Counted from the stretch's first letter, positions 1 through 6,171 are shown. The stretch is DNA of 11,049 nucleotides from SAR202 cluster bacterium (GCA_030740335.1 JASLXL010000210.1:1-11049), one strand, 5' to 3'. Numbers and translations are program-made. Notes: generated from the sequence alone by a model not told the origin.

Positions 1-468
1 GCCAGCTTCGATCGGCAACTGACCGTTGACACCCATCGCCTCATCGGCGACACGGCCATCATCAGTGCTCCAGATGAGTGGGTGCTGTTCAAGGGCCGGG
101 AGGATGGTTTTCAGCAGCAGGTGATGTTCGCGAATACGTCCGACTGGCGATTCGATACTCCGGACGCCAACCATTACGTGCAGTTCATCGACCGGGCCAC
201 CCGGGGTGACATCGACGACGCCATGTATGACAAGCACATCCGCCCAATCAAAGATTTGTCCGATAAGTGGTGGCAGGGGCAAATGCAGAAGTCCAAGGGC
301 TCTCTGCCGGTGTCCATGGTCAAGTACTGGGGCGATCTGATGGGTATGGCGGGAGGGAGCGTCAGGCCGCCGTTGGCCGGACTCTCTCAGAGCGAGAAAA
401 ACGAGCTGGCGCGGGACCTGAGGGTCCTGCGAGAACAGATACCGGATACAGTGGGGGACACTCGATGA
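1..468 (+). CDS. Dihydrodipicolinate synthase (DapA) family protein, C-terminal part
   Basis: Open from base 1, in frame, to TGA at 466-468; the first 155 visible residues are the C-terminal half of a larger protein whose 5' end lies outside the window. The end of the protein has the layout of the DapA/N-acetylneuraminate lyase TIM-barrel family: a helix beginning with IRPIKDL, then PVSMVKYWGDLMGMAGG, then VRPPLAGLSQSEKNEL, matching the usual 'P.K..L...G...G..RPPL..LS..E' tail that packs against the barrel. Family members are class I aldolases or dehydratases acting on pyruvate-type Schiff bases. The catalytic lysine and YxxxT region would be upstream and cannot be checked, so the substrate cannot be named. 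The stop codon overlaps the start of the next gene in an ATGA, so the two are probably translationally coupled and may serve one pathway. Confidence 0.72.
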   Translation, partial: ASFDRQLTVDTHRLIGDTAIISAPDEWVLFKGREDGFQQQVMFANTSDWRFDTPDANHYVQFIDRATRGDIDDAMYDKHIRPIKDLSDKWWQGQMQKSKGSLPVSMVKYWGDLMGMAGGSVRPPLAGLSQSEKNELARDLRVLREQIPDTVGDTR

Positions 469-1457
469 TATTGATGGTAAGCGTCCAGAATGTTGATGAG
501 GCCCACGAGGCCGTGAGGGGTGGAGCGGATATTGTCGACGTGAAGAATTTGCAAGAGGCCCTGGTCGGGTCTGCAGAGCCAGGCGTCGTTGGCCAAGTAC
601 GCGATGCAGTGCCCCCAGATCTCCATGCGAGCGTCACTTTGGGCGTCGTTCCCAACCAGATTGGCACTGTAGCCATGGCGGTGTACACAGCGGGCGCCCT
701 CAATGCCTCCTCGGTGAAGGTCGGCTTCATGAACACCGACTATGATGCCGCTGTCGAAACCCTGCGGGCATCCAAGAAGGCGCTACAGGACTTTGACACC
801 AAGCTGGTGGGCTCCCTATTTGCCGACAACATTCTGTACGATGGCCTCGAGCCTCGACGGATGATCGATCTCGCGAGAGACAGCGAGTGTGATGGCTGGC
901 TCATCGACACCTTGACCAAGGACGGCAGGAACCTTTTCGACTTCATTCCCGAGTCTGAGCTTCGGGACATGGTGTTTGAGGGCAAGCAGCTTGGTATGAG
1001 CACGGCCCTCTCAGGCCACCTGAAGCTCGACGACTTAGACGAGTTGGCGAGGATCAACCCGGACATTGTTGGTGTTAGAGGCGCGGTGTGTGCTAAGGGC
1101 GAACGCACCGACGGCGTCTACTGGGAGGCCGTCGCCGAGTTCAAGCGCGAACTGGGACTACGACAGACCGGCGAGATTGACGTGCGTGAAGGCGCCCTTG
1201 CCCCTGCTTCGGGCAACGGCAGCAGCAACGGTGATTCTGGCTGGCTCGTGATCGATGGTACGGGCAAGACTTGCGCTAGCATCCTTGCCGAGCTAACTGC
1301 TCAGGTGCAGCGAGACACTGGATCTTTTGTAGAGGTTGTAATGCCCGATGTCTTGAACACCTACGATGTCATCGTCTGGGCCGAGAATGGTGGACACTCT
1401 ATCATCACCCAGCGCAAGGACGAGACCGGGTCGGTTCGTATCCTGATCAAGCCCTGA
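465..1457 (+). CDS. MfnB-like (5-formylfuran-3-yl)methyl phosphate synthase fused to a TusA-like domain
   Basis: A 330-aa protein. ATG at 465 overlaps the previous stop and follows a GGGGGA at 453-458; ATG 474 is an alternative start. A longer reading from 267 runs inside the upstream gene and is rejected. Residues 1-230 resemble MfnB (DUF556), a TIM-barrel enzyme that condenses two glyceraldehyde-3-phosphates into the furan precursor of methanofuran. The Schiff-base lysine is visible in VDVKN (K27), a second lysine in SVKVG (K85), and the D/K pair in IDTLTKDGRNLFDF (D148, K152). Residues 235-258 form a Gly/Asn/Ser linker. Residues 259-330 resemble TusA: one cysteine (C270) at the position of the CPxP cysteine, followed by a helix, a GH (310-311) and a terminal RILIKP strand. 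The proline of CPxP is missing. MfnB is known mainly from methanogens and tetrahydromethanopterin-using methylotrophs, so the role here is open; a furan-type cofactor is an inference. Confidence 0.82.
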   Translation: MILMVSVQNVDEAHEAVRGGADIVDVKNLQEALVGSAEPGVVGQVRDAVPPDLHASVTLGVVPNQIGTVAMAVYTAGALNASSVKVGFMNTDYDAAVETLRASKKALQDFDTKLVGSLFADNILYDGLEPRRMIDLARDSECDGWLIDTLTKDGRNLFDFIPESELRDMVFEGKQLGMSTALSGHLKLDDLDELARINPDIVGVRGAVCAKGERTDGVYWEAVAEFKRELGLRQTGEIDVREGALAPASGNGSSNGDSGWLVIDGTGKTCASILAELTAQVQRDTGSFVEVVMPDVLNTYDVIVWAENGGHSIITQRKDETGSVRILIKP

Positions 1458-1776
1458 CCGGGTCTTGGCGAATGCTGGTGTGATTGGTCTCCATCCAGGT
1501 ACTTCGTCAGGTGCTCCCTCAAGATTCAATAGCGTCGCAAGAGACCATCCCGGATCAGCGAATTTGTCAAGATATTACAGTCCTCTGTAGTAGAGGTGAG
1601 AAGCGCCTCATTTAGCACCTGAAACCAGCCTTGTTGGTACTCTGTACAAGTCGTAAATGGTCACCTTCCGTGAAGTCAAGGGCAGTATTTCACGAATCTC
1701 GTTTCCCATTGCGGCTCCTGTTGGCTCCGTGCTACCATCAAGGTATAGTATTCGTTAGCGAGAGGTAGCAGGCAAC
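1458..1776. other. Intergenic region upstream of the small membrane-protein pair
   Basis: About 320 bp with no credible reading frame on either strand. It contains a short perfect hairpin (CCTCT-GTAGT-AGAGG, 1582-1596) and, near its right end, a good sigma-70-type promoter listed separately. I see no T-tract terminator behind the mfnB-like gene. Confidence 0.6.
1721..1749 (+). promoter_or_regulatory. Sigma-70-type promoter for the small membrane-protein operon
   Basis: TTGGCT at 1721-1726 (4 of 6 to TTGACA), a 17-bp spacer, and TATAGT at 1744-1749 (5 of 6 to TATAAT). A transcript would start near 1756, giving a 5' leader of about 20-27 nt that carries the ribosome-binding region before the GTG 1777/ATG 1783 start. 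The position and spacing suit expression of the 1783-2512 gene pair. Confidence 0.5.
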
Positions 1777-1782
1777 GTGACC

Positions 1783-2088
1783 ATGACCGAATTCGCTGAG
1801 CTAGTCGAGGTCATCAGGGACGTAATCCTGATCGTTGCATTCCTGCTGTTCACTTTCCTACTCCTAGCTACGTTTTTTTTGTTCAGGAAGGTGTTTCGAC
1901 TTGTCGACTCCGCAAAGCGCACGGTGGCGCGTGCTGAGCAGGCAGCGGATGCCATATCAAGCAAACTATCGGGGTCGGCAGGCACCGGCTCTGGCGTCGC
2001 ATTCGGACTTGGCAAGGCGGTGGCCTTCTTTGGCGGTCTCCGGCGCGCTAAGAAAGGCAAAGGAGAGCAAGAAAATGGCAAACAATGA
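1783..2088 (+). CDS. Small single-pass membrane protein, unknown function
   Basis: 101 aa from ATG 1783 (AGG at 1770-1772 about 10 nt upstream); GTG 1777 would add two residues and is possible, with AGAGG at 1761-1765. Residues ~13-36 form one strongly hydrophobic helix (VILIVAFLLFTFLLLATFFLF), followed by a basic/amphipathic segment (RKVFRLVDSAKRTVARAEQAADAI), a Gly/Ser-rich patch, a short hydrophobic GVAFGLGKAVAFFGGL stretch and a lysine-rich tail. This is the build of small membrane proteins found beside YtxH genes (DUF948-like layout), but I do not recognise the family with certainty. Its last 14 bases overlap the next gene, so the two products are probably made together and may interact. 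Its promoter is visible directly upstream. Confidence 0.7.
   Translation: MTEFAELVEVIRDVILIVAFLLFTFLLLATFFLFRKVFRLVDSAKRTVARAEQAADAISSKLSGSAGTGSGVAFGLGKAVAFFGGLRRAKKGKGEQENGKQ
2061..2065 (+). promoter_or_regulatory. Shine-Dalgarno site fixing the YtxH-type start
   Basis: AGGAG lies inside the end of the upstream gene, 9 nt before ATG 2075. It decides the start of the YtxH-type gene against the much longer reading from 1901, which would lie in another frame of the upstream gene. Confidence 0.7.
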
Positions 2089-2512
2089 TGATGGTGGAAC
2101 CTTCATGGTCGGGTTCCTGCTTGGTGGGATCATTGGCACAATCGTGGGCATACTGCTTGCCCCAAAGGCCGGGTCCGATACCCGCGCCGAACTCGCCGGG
2201 CAGAGCGAGATATGGCGTGACCGTGCTGAGGAGATAGCAGCCAGGGTGCGGGAGCGTGTAGGCCCGGCGATAGAGGGTGTCCGAGAGCGAGTAGTCCCGG
2301 CTGTGGATATTATGCGGGAGGGGGTCGCTCCAGGGGCAGATGCTATCAACGATCGAGGAGTGGACATAGGTACCGGGTTTACGGCAGTAGATAGCGGTCT
2401 AGAGGTAGATGGTGGTACGGTGGCGGGTGGTGGTCTGACTGTGGACGGCGCGGCAGATGAAAAAATTGATGCTGGCGAGACAGAATCCCCGTCCTCCGAA
2501 AAGCCCGCGTAG
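2075..2512 (+). CDS. YtxH-domain protein with undecad repeats
   Basis: 145 aa. Residues ~11-42 match the YtxH pattern: a glycine-zipper-like membrane helix (GFLLGGIIGTIVGILLAPKAG) ending in LAPK-G followed by an acidic/basic helix. Residues 59-91 are three head-to-tail 11-residue units, RERVGPAIEGV, RERVVPAVDIM and REGVAPGADAI, forming a predicted amphipathic helix. The rest (92-145) is Gly/Asp-rich, acidic and probably disordered. YtxH proteins are often general-stress genes with no settled biochemical function; membrane attachment with a cytoplasmic tail is the likely topology. The gene overlaps the preceding small membrane-protein gene by 14 bp and uses a good Shine-Dalgarno inside it, so they form an operon. 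Stop is TAG. Confidence 0.8.
   Translation: MANNDDGGTFMVGFLLGGIIGTIVGILLAPKAGSDTRAELAGQSEIWRDRAEEIAARVRERVGPAIEGVRERVVPAVDIMREGVAPGADAINDRGVDIGTGFTAVDSGLEVDGGTVAGGGLTVDGAADEKIDAGETESPSSEKPA
2249..2347 (+). repeat. Three in-frame 33-bp units encoding 11-residue repeats
   Basis: Three consecutive units inside the YtxH-type gene (codons 59-91), each beginning R-E-(R/G)-V and with P at position 6. The DNA of units 1 and 2 is also similar, indicating tandem duplication. An 11-residue period gives an extended amphipathic helix, as in some lipid-binding proteins. Confidence 0.7.
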
Positions 2513-3007
2513 GCGTCGCTCAGTCTCGGGCAGGTTCTCCGACCTTCCCGCCCCGGCTATCCCCGTCACTGCGGGCGCACGCTTGTTGCCTCAGTAGCCC
2601 TGACAGAGTCTAACTTGGAGTGCGACGTGGGTGGAGAGAGCACTTCAGCAAGTCTGGAGGGCTGCCCGATGGTCATCGCGGGCGCTCTTCCTCCAAGGAG
2701 TCCGAGCAGGCCTGGTACGACTCATCATCAGGGCAACGGCGCGAACCTGCTCAGCATCGCGACGAATGGTCTCTCCACCCTCTACGCCTCTACCGCGGCA
2801 CGTCTCATGTTATTTCATCTCATTACCAGAGACTCCGTTACCGGGTGATCGGGACTATCGTCTAGCGCCGCGATCTACTGGATGCAGCAGCTCATGACCG
2901 AGATGCCCAGGGTGATCGACAGGCGCTCGTTTTATTCCGCGGGTAAGTGTTGGTGACACGCCACAATGTGACTGAATCCACCGCCTCAGATCAGCGTGTT
3001 TCGCACA
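2513..3007. other. Gap between convergent genes, containing a structured-RNA candidate
   Basis: Nearly 500 bp between the end of the YtxH-type gene (+) and the end of pheA (-). Short open frames exist at 2615-2897 but overlap each other in three frames, lack a good ribosome site and encode no recognisable protein. The middle part folds strongly (separate entry). The pheA side ends with a weak 6-bp hairpin near 2991-3007 without a T-tract. Confidence 0.6.
2629..2780. ncRNA. Candidate structured non-coding RNA (unassigned family)
   Basis: Nested inverted repeats define one compact fold. The closing stem is GGGTGGAGAGA (2629-2639) with TCTCTCCACCC (2770-2780), 11 bp with no mismatch, and can be extended by GAG/GCG (2618-2624) with CGCCTC (2785-2790). 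Inside it lie a small ACTT/AAGT hairpin (2642-2653), a long arm TGGAGG-GC-GCCC-GAT (2655-2670) with ATC-GGGC-GC-CCTCCA (2675-2695) and loop GGTC, and a third arm GAGCAGG (2704-2710) with CCTGCTC (2746-2752) that continues with CCTG/CAGG (2711-2714/2729-2732). This gives a multibranched junction of a kind rarely seen by chance. I compared it from memory with RNase P, tmRNA, SRP RNA and common riboswitches and saw none of their signature motifs. The strand is undecided because both strands fold and no clear promoter or terminator frames it. Confidence 0.5.
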
Positions 3008-3832
3008 CTAGGAGGAACGGGGGTAGGAGCCGAAGATCTTGAAGATGGTCGCAATCTCGCGAAGGCTGCTCAGCGCACTTTTCACGGTTTCGTCTTCTCT
3101 GTGTCCTTGTAGGTCGACCAGAAAAATGTACTCACCCAGCGCCACTCTTGTGGGCCTGGACTCGATCTTGGTCAGATTGATGTTCCTTGAGGCAAGCTCC
3201 CCCAAAGCGGAATGCAGCACCCCTGGATTATCTCCGTCGAATGTGAAGCAGATAGAGGTTTTATCATCACCGGTGGGGGGATGGTCCGCCGATGCCAGCA
3301 CGACGAACCTGGTCGTGTTGTTGGAGTAGTCCGCGATTCCACTTGCGAGAACCTCGGCGTCGTATAACTTGGCTGCCCGCTCCGTAGCTATGGCCGCAGC
3401 CCGGCCGTCACCTGTGAGCATATCCTCGACCGCCGAGGCTGTGCTCGTTGAGAGCACCTCGCGGACGCCGTCGAAGTGCTCTGCCAAGTAGCTTCTACAC
3501 TGCTCAAGGGCCTGGTGGTGGGAATATATGATGTCGATATCTTCGAAACGTGTACCGGGTCGACCAACCAGGAAATGCTTAATGGGGAGGATGATCTCTT
3601 GGCGAATGAAAAGCGATGAACCATGGATGAGCAGGTCCAGCGTCACGCTCAATGAGCCGCCGACGCTGTTTTCTATAGGCACTACGCCCTCATCTGCCTC
3701 TCCCGAGTCTACAGCTGCCGCCACGAGGGGGATGGTGCTGTAAGGCAGGAGGACTGCCTCGCCGTCGTAGTTTAAGCTTGCCTGCTCTGTATGGGTTCCA
3801 TGGGGGCCAAAGAATGCGAGCCGTTTTGGCAT
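3008..3832 (-). CDS. pheA: Prephenate dehydratase
   Basis: 274 aa, the normal length for a monofunctional prephenate dehydratase, which decarboxylates and dehydrates prephenate to phenylpyruvate in phenylalanine synthesis. The catalytic domain (residues ~3-180) opens with FFGPHGTHTEQA, contains VPIENSVGG (51-59) and ends with the active-site NNTTRF (TRF at 174-176). The ACT regulatory domain (residues ~191-270) has the phenylalanine-binding ESRP motif (224-227) and ends with the typical IFGSYP; the usual GALV segment reads GVLHSAL (204-210). Feedback inhibition by phenylalanine is therefore likely. The start ATG at 3832 lies only 2 bp after the stop of the trkA gene, with GGAAGAG upstream inside that gene, so expression is coupled to the K+ uptake cluster, an unusual setting. 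Confidence 0.95.
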   Translation of the reverse strand: MPKRLAFFGPHGTHTEQASLNYDGEAVLLPYSTIPLVAAAVDSGEADEGVVPIENSVGGSLSVTLDLLIHGSSLFIRQEIILPIKHFLVGRPGTRFEDIDIIYSHHQALEQCRSYLAEHFDGVREVLSTSTASAVEDMLTGDGRAAAIATERAAKLYDAEVLASGIADYSNNTTRFVVLASADHPPTGDDKTSICFTFDGDNPGVLHSALGELASRNINLTKIESRPTRVALGEYIFLVDLQGHREDETVKSALSSLREIATIFKIFGSYPRSS

Positions 3833-3834
3833 GA

Positions 3835-4509
3835 CTACTCTTCCGAACCTGGGCTCAGAAGGGCCCTGAGTTCTTCTTCAGCCTCTGCGGTGGTGACCGC
3901 GATCACTTCGTCGCCGGCTCTGATGACGGCGTCGGGTGTGGGGACGGTGGTGCTGCCGTCCCTGGATATAACCAGGGATAGTAGAACACCACTGGGCAGG
4001 GGCAGGTCTCGGACGCGGCGCTCCTCTGGAACCGAATTGGCTGGGATTCTAATGTTCACCAGGGCTTTACTATCTGGGCCTGGCACAGGCATCAAGTGGA
4101 CGAACCCGGCGGGAGAAAGGCCATGCTGTATCCGTCCGAGCACCAACTCTGTAACATCTATGTTGACGTCGATTCCGGCCATGATGAAAAGTTCAGTGCG
4201 CTCTCGAACATTCACTACGGAAATCGTTCGTGGTACGGCGAAATGGTGCTTGGCTAGTTGACAGGAAACGAGGTTGACGTCATCGGAACGGGTCGTGGTG
4301 ACGACTACTTCAGCCCTGTTCGTCCCGGCCTTCGACAAAACAGCCGAGTCGGTGGCGTCGCCGAAGACCGACACGCTGCCCAGCAACTCGTCAAGTTCGT
4401 TGCATCGGTCGCGGTCCTGTTCGACCACGGTGACCTCATGGCCTGCAGATAGCAGCCATCTGGCCAGTGCCGCACCTGTATGTCCCGCGCCGACTACAAC
4501 AATGTGCAT
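3835..4509 (-). CDS. TrkA family potassium uptake regulatory protein (RCK_N + RCK_C)
   Basis: 224 aa. Residues 1-~125 are a Rossmann-fold TrkA_N/RCK domain: MHIVVVGAGHTGAALA with the GxGxxG loop at 7-12 and an acidic residue ending strand 2 (E30), which normally holds the ribose of NAD(H) or an adenine nucleotide. Residues ~140-218 fit a TrkA_C domain, with the VRDLPLPSGVLLSLVIS and IRAGDEVIAVT elements typical of that ligand-sensing fold. Such proteins form cytoplasmic rings that gate TrkH/KtrB channels. It is the second full-length RCK protein of the cluster. It starts 5 bp after the TrkA_N-only gene and ends 2 bp before pheA, so it is a middle gene of a tight operon. Stop is TAG. Confidence 0.9.
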   Translation of the reverse strand: MHIVVVGAGHTGAALARWLLSAGHEVTVVEQDRDRCNELDELLGSVSVFGDATDSAVLSKAGTNRAEVVVTTTRSDDVNLVSCQLAKHHFAVPRTISVVNVRERTELFIMAGIDVNIDVTELVLGRIQHGLSPAGFVHLMPVPGPDSKALVNIRIPANSVPEERRVRDLPLPSGVLLSLVISRDGSTTVPTPDAVIRAGDEVIAVTTAEAEEELRALLSPGSEE

Positions 4510-4514
4510 CGGTT

Positions 4515-4958
4515 TTACCAGGAGGCCGCTTTGACGGCATTTTCGGCCACCAGATTTGTCGCGCCTAGTACCACGATGCCCAGGCCTGCATAGACCTTTT
4601 GCATGATCGGATCCTCCACCCTGCAGATCACAGTGGGCACCCGAAATATATTGCTGGCGACCTGTGCTGCCAGTGCGTTTCTAGTGTCTGAATCCGAAAG
4701 CGCCATAAACACATCCGCGTCCTCGATGGCTGCCTTCAGCAAGTTTTGCTGGAGAGTTCCGTCGCCCACGATGGGAATGATCTCACCGGACTGTGTCTTG
4801 CCGGGTGGCAAGCGGTTGAAGGAGTCGATTCGTAGATCAAGTATGTGGATGCCGTATCCTTGGTCCGACAGGGTGATGGCTATAGAGGCGGCCATGCCAC
4901 CGCAACCCATTATCGTGACCTTTCGGTCGCCTACAGTGGTCCTGTCTGTCTGGAGCAT
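4515..4958 (-). CDS. TrkA_N-domain-only protein
   Basis: 147 aa consisting of one Rossmann-fold RCK_N domain: KVTIMGCGGMAASIA (glycine loop GCGGMA, 18-23), HILDLR with an acidic residue (D41) after strand 2, GDGTLQQNLLKAAIEDADVFMALSDSD and the closing VYAGLGIVVLGATNLVAENAV. It ends where an RCK_C domain would begin and stops cleanly with TAA, so it looks like a genuine half-size RCK subunit and not a frameshifted full protein; the next gene has its own complete RCK_N. It may assemble with the two full-length RCK proteins nearby. The start at 4958 is the only ATG before the domain, 27 bp after the stress-protein gene; AAGG/AAGGG stretches precede it. Confidence 0.85.
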   Translation of the reverse strand: MLQTDRTTVGDRKVTIMGCGGMAASIAITLSDQGYGIHILDLRIDSFNRLPPGKTQSGEIIPIVGDGTLQQNLLKAAIEDADVFMALSDSDTRNALAAQVASNIFRVPTVICRVEDPIMQKVYAGLGIVVLGATNLVAENAVKAASW

Positions 4959-4985
4959 GTTGCTGGCCCTTGTCCTTGCTATCGT

Positions 4986-5465
4986 TCAGGACCGGCCGGT
5001 GATGGCCTGTGAGTGAGGCACGGCATCGCGCCATAACAGCACCTTGCAAGGCGCGTTCTCGAGCACGTAAGGTACGGTGTCACCCATGGAGAATGAGCCA
5101 AATTCGTGGCGGTAGGTCGCACCGAGGACCACCGCATCCACCCTCTTGCCCACGGCCTCCTGAACAACTGCGAGGCCCGCCTTGCGCGATTGGAGCAGCT
5201 CGGCCTTGATGGCGCACCTGTAGGGTTTAGCGACCTTCTCCATATCCTTGAGCACCTCTTCTCCCTTGGCTGTGGCTGGCACGATCTCGGCATCGAGAGG
5301 CATGGCTCTCTCGACCTCGATGATGTAGACGATGAACAGATCACCCTTTTGGGGCACCAGGAGGTCGCATGCCAGTTTTACCGCTTCCTCATCAGACTTG
5401 CGGCCTTCAACCGCCACGAGTACGGACGAGAAAGCTTCGTCCCGGGGTCGTTTCGTAGATGCCAA
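4986..5465 (-). CDS. Universal stress protein (UspA family)
   Basis: 159 aa from TTG 5465. The Usp fold starts with FSSVLVAVEGRKSDEEAVKLACDLL and ends with VDAVVLGATYRHEFGSFSMGDTVPYVLENAPCKVLLWR. The nucleotide-binding motif of ATP-binding Usps (G-2x-G-9x-G-S/T) is only partly kept: GATY replaces GxxG and GDT replaces GS, so ATP binding is uncertain. No ATG is available before the domain. TTG 5465 has GAGG 9 nt upstream and is preferred; TTG 5531 would add 22 residues and overlap the preceding trkA stop but lacks a ribosome site. It sits between two K+ channel regulator genes, in line with known Usp partners of transporters, and is probably a regulator of this uptake system or of its response to stress. 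Confidence 0.88.
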   Translation of the reverse strand: MASTKRPRDEAFSSVLVAVEGRKSDEEAVKLACDLLVPQKGDLFIVYIIEVERAMPLDAEIVPATAKGEEVLKDMEKVAKPYRCAIKAELLQSRKAGLAVVQEAVGKRVDAVVLGATYRHEFGSFSMGDTVPYVLENAPCKVLLWRDAVPHSQAITGRS

Positions 5466-5511
5466 TCCTATGAACCTCGTTTGTGTCGTTGGTGTTTTGC
5501 AGGGTGAGCGG

Positions 5512-6171
5512 TTAGGAAGGGAGGCGCTCAAGCAGCTCGTCGCGACCTGCCAGCATCAGCATGTCGCCGGACCTCAGCCTGTCGTCGATGTCCGGGTTAA
5601 GGGTGACGTCCTTGCCACGCCTGATGGCAAGGACGGCCAGCCCGTACTTGTCGCGTGGGCTGGAAAAGCCCAACTCCTTCAAGGACTTGTCGACGAACTG
5701 CGGCGGGACCTTCATCCTGCTCAGACCGAAGTTCGGCGCCATCTCCAGGTACTCCTGGAGGTTTGGGTTGAATAGGTTGTGGGCCAATCTTACACCCATC
5801 TCCGACTCTGGGTGGATTACCTTGTCGACGCCAATTCTCTCCAATGTGATCCCGTGGAGCTCATTGGTGGCCCTGGCGACGATGTATGGAATTTCCATCG
5901 TCTTGAGAAGCACGCATGCCATAACACTGCCCGGGATGTCTGAGCCCACGGCCACGACGGCTGCGTCGTAGTCGGGCACTCCTAGCTCCTTCAGCACGGT
6001 CTCGTTGGTGGCGTTTCCTGAAACAGGGTACGTCACCTGCCCCATCATGCTCTGAACCCTGTCATCGTTCACGTCCATTGCTAGAACGTCATGACCTAGG
6101 TTGTAGAGAGACCGGGCTACACCTGAGCCGAATCTTCCCAGACCTATTACGACGACTTGTTTCTTAGCCAT
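5512..6171 (-). CDS. KtrA/TrkA family potassium channel regulatory subunit
   Basis: 219 aa, the usual length of KtrA. The N-terminal RCK domain begins KKQVVVIGLGRFGSGVARSLYNLGHDVLAMD, with the GLGRFG loop at 10-15 and an acidic residue (D33) at the end of strand 2. VTYPVSGNATNETVLKELG and ATNELHGITLERIGVDKVIHPESEMG are highly typical of KtrA. The C-terminal RCK_C domain (residues ~140-219) contains VDKSLKELGFSSPRDKYGLAVLAIRRG and LRSGDMLMLAGRDELLERL. In Ktr systems this subunit forms an octameric ring that binds ATP/ADP, and c-di-AMP in some species, and opens the membrane subunit. It is the RCK gene nearest the channel gene and the likely direct partner of the TrkH/KtrB protein. AGGA about 8 nt before the ATG; a 248-bp regulatory spacer precedes it. 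Confidence 0.93.
   Translation of the reverse strand: MAKKQVVVIGLGRFGSGVARSLYNLGHDVLAMDVNDDRVQSMMGQVTYPVSGNATNETVLKELGVPDYDAAVVAVGSDIPGSVMACVLLKTMEIPYIVARATNELHGITLERIGVDKVIHPESEMGVRLAHNLFNPNLQEYLEMAPNFGLSRMKVPPQFVDKSLKELGFSSPRDKYGLAVLAIRRGKDVTLNPDIDDRLRSGDMLMLAGRDELLERLPS

Noticed and set aside
267..464. Upstream extension of the MfnB-like reading frame
   Set aside because: It lies out of frame inside the DapA-family gene, resembles nothing, and the domain begins at the ATG at 465.
2629..2780. RNase P, tmRNA or SRP RNA identity for the structured region
   Set aside because: Size and stems differ, and the conserved cores of these RNAs are not seen.
2615..2897. Three overlapping short + strand reading frames in the middle gap
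   Set aside because: They occupy three frames at once, have no ribosome site and no recognisable composition; the area is better explained by RNA structure.
2991..3007. Terminator for the pheA operon
   Set aside because: A 6-bp stem (with one G-U pair) and CGAAA loop exists on the - strand but no T-run follows, so I do not call it a terminator.
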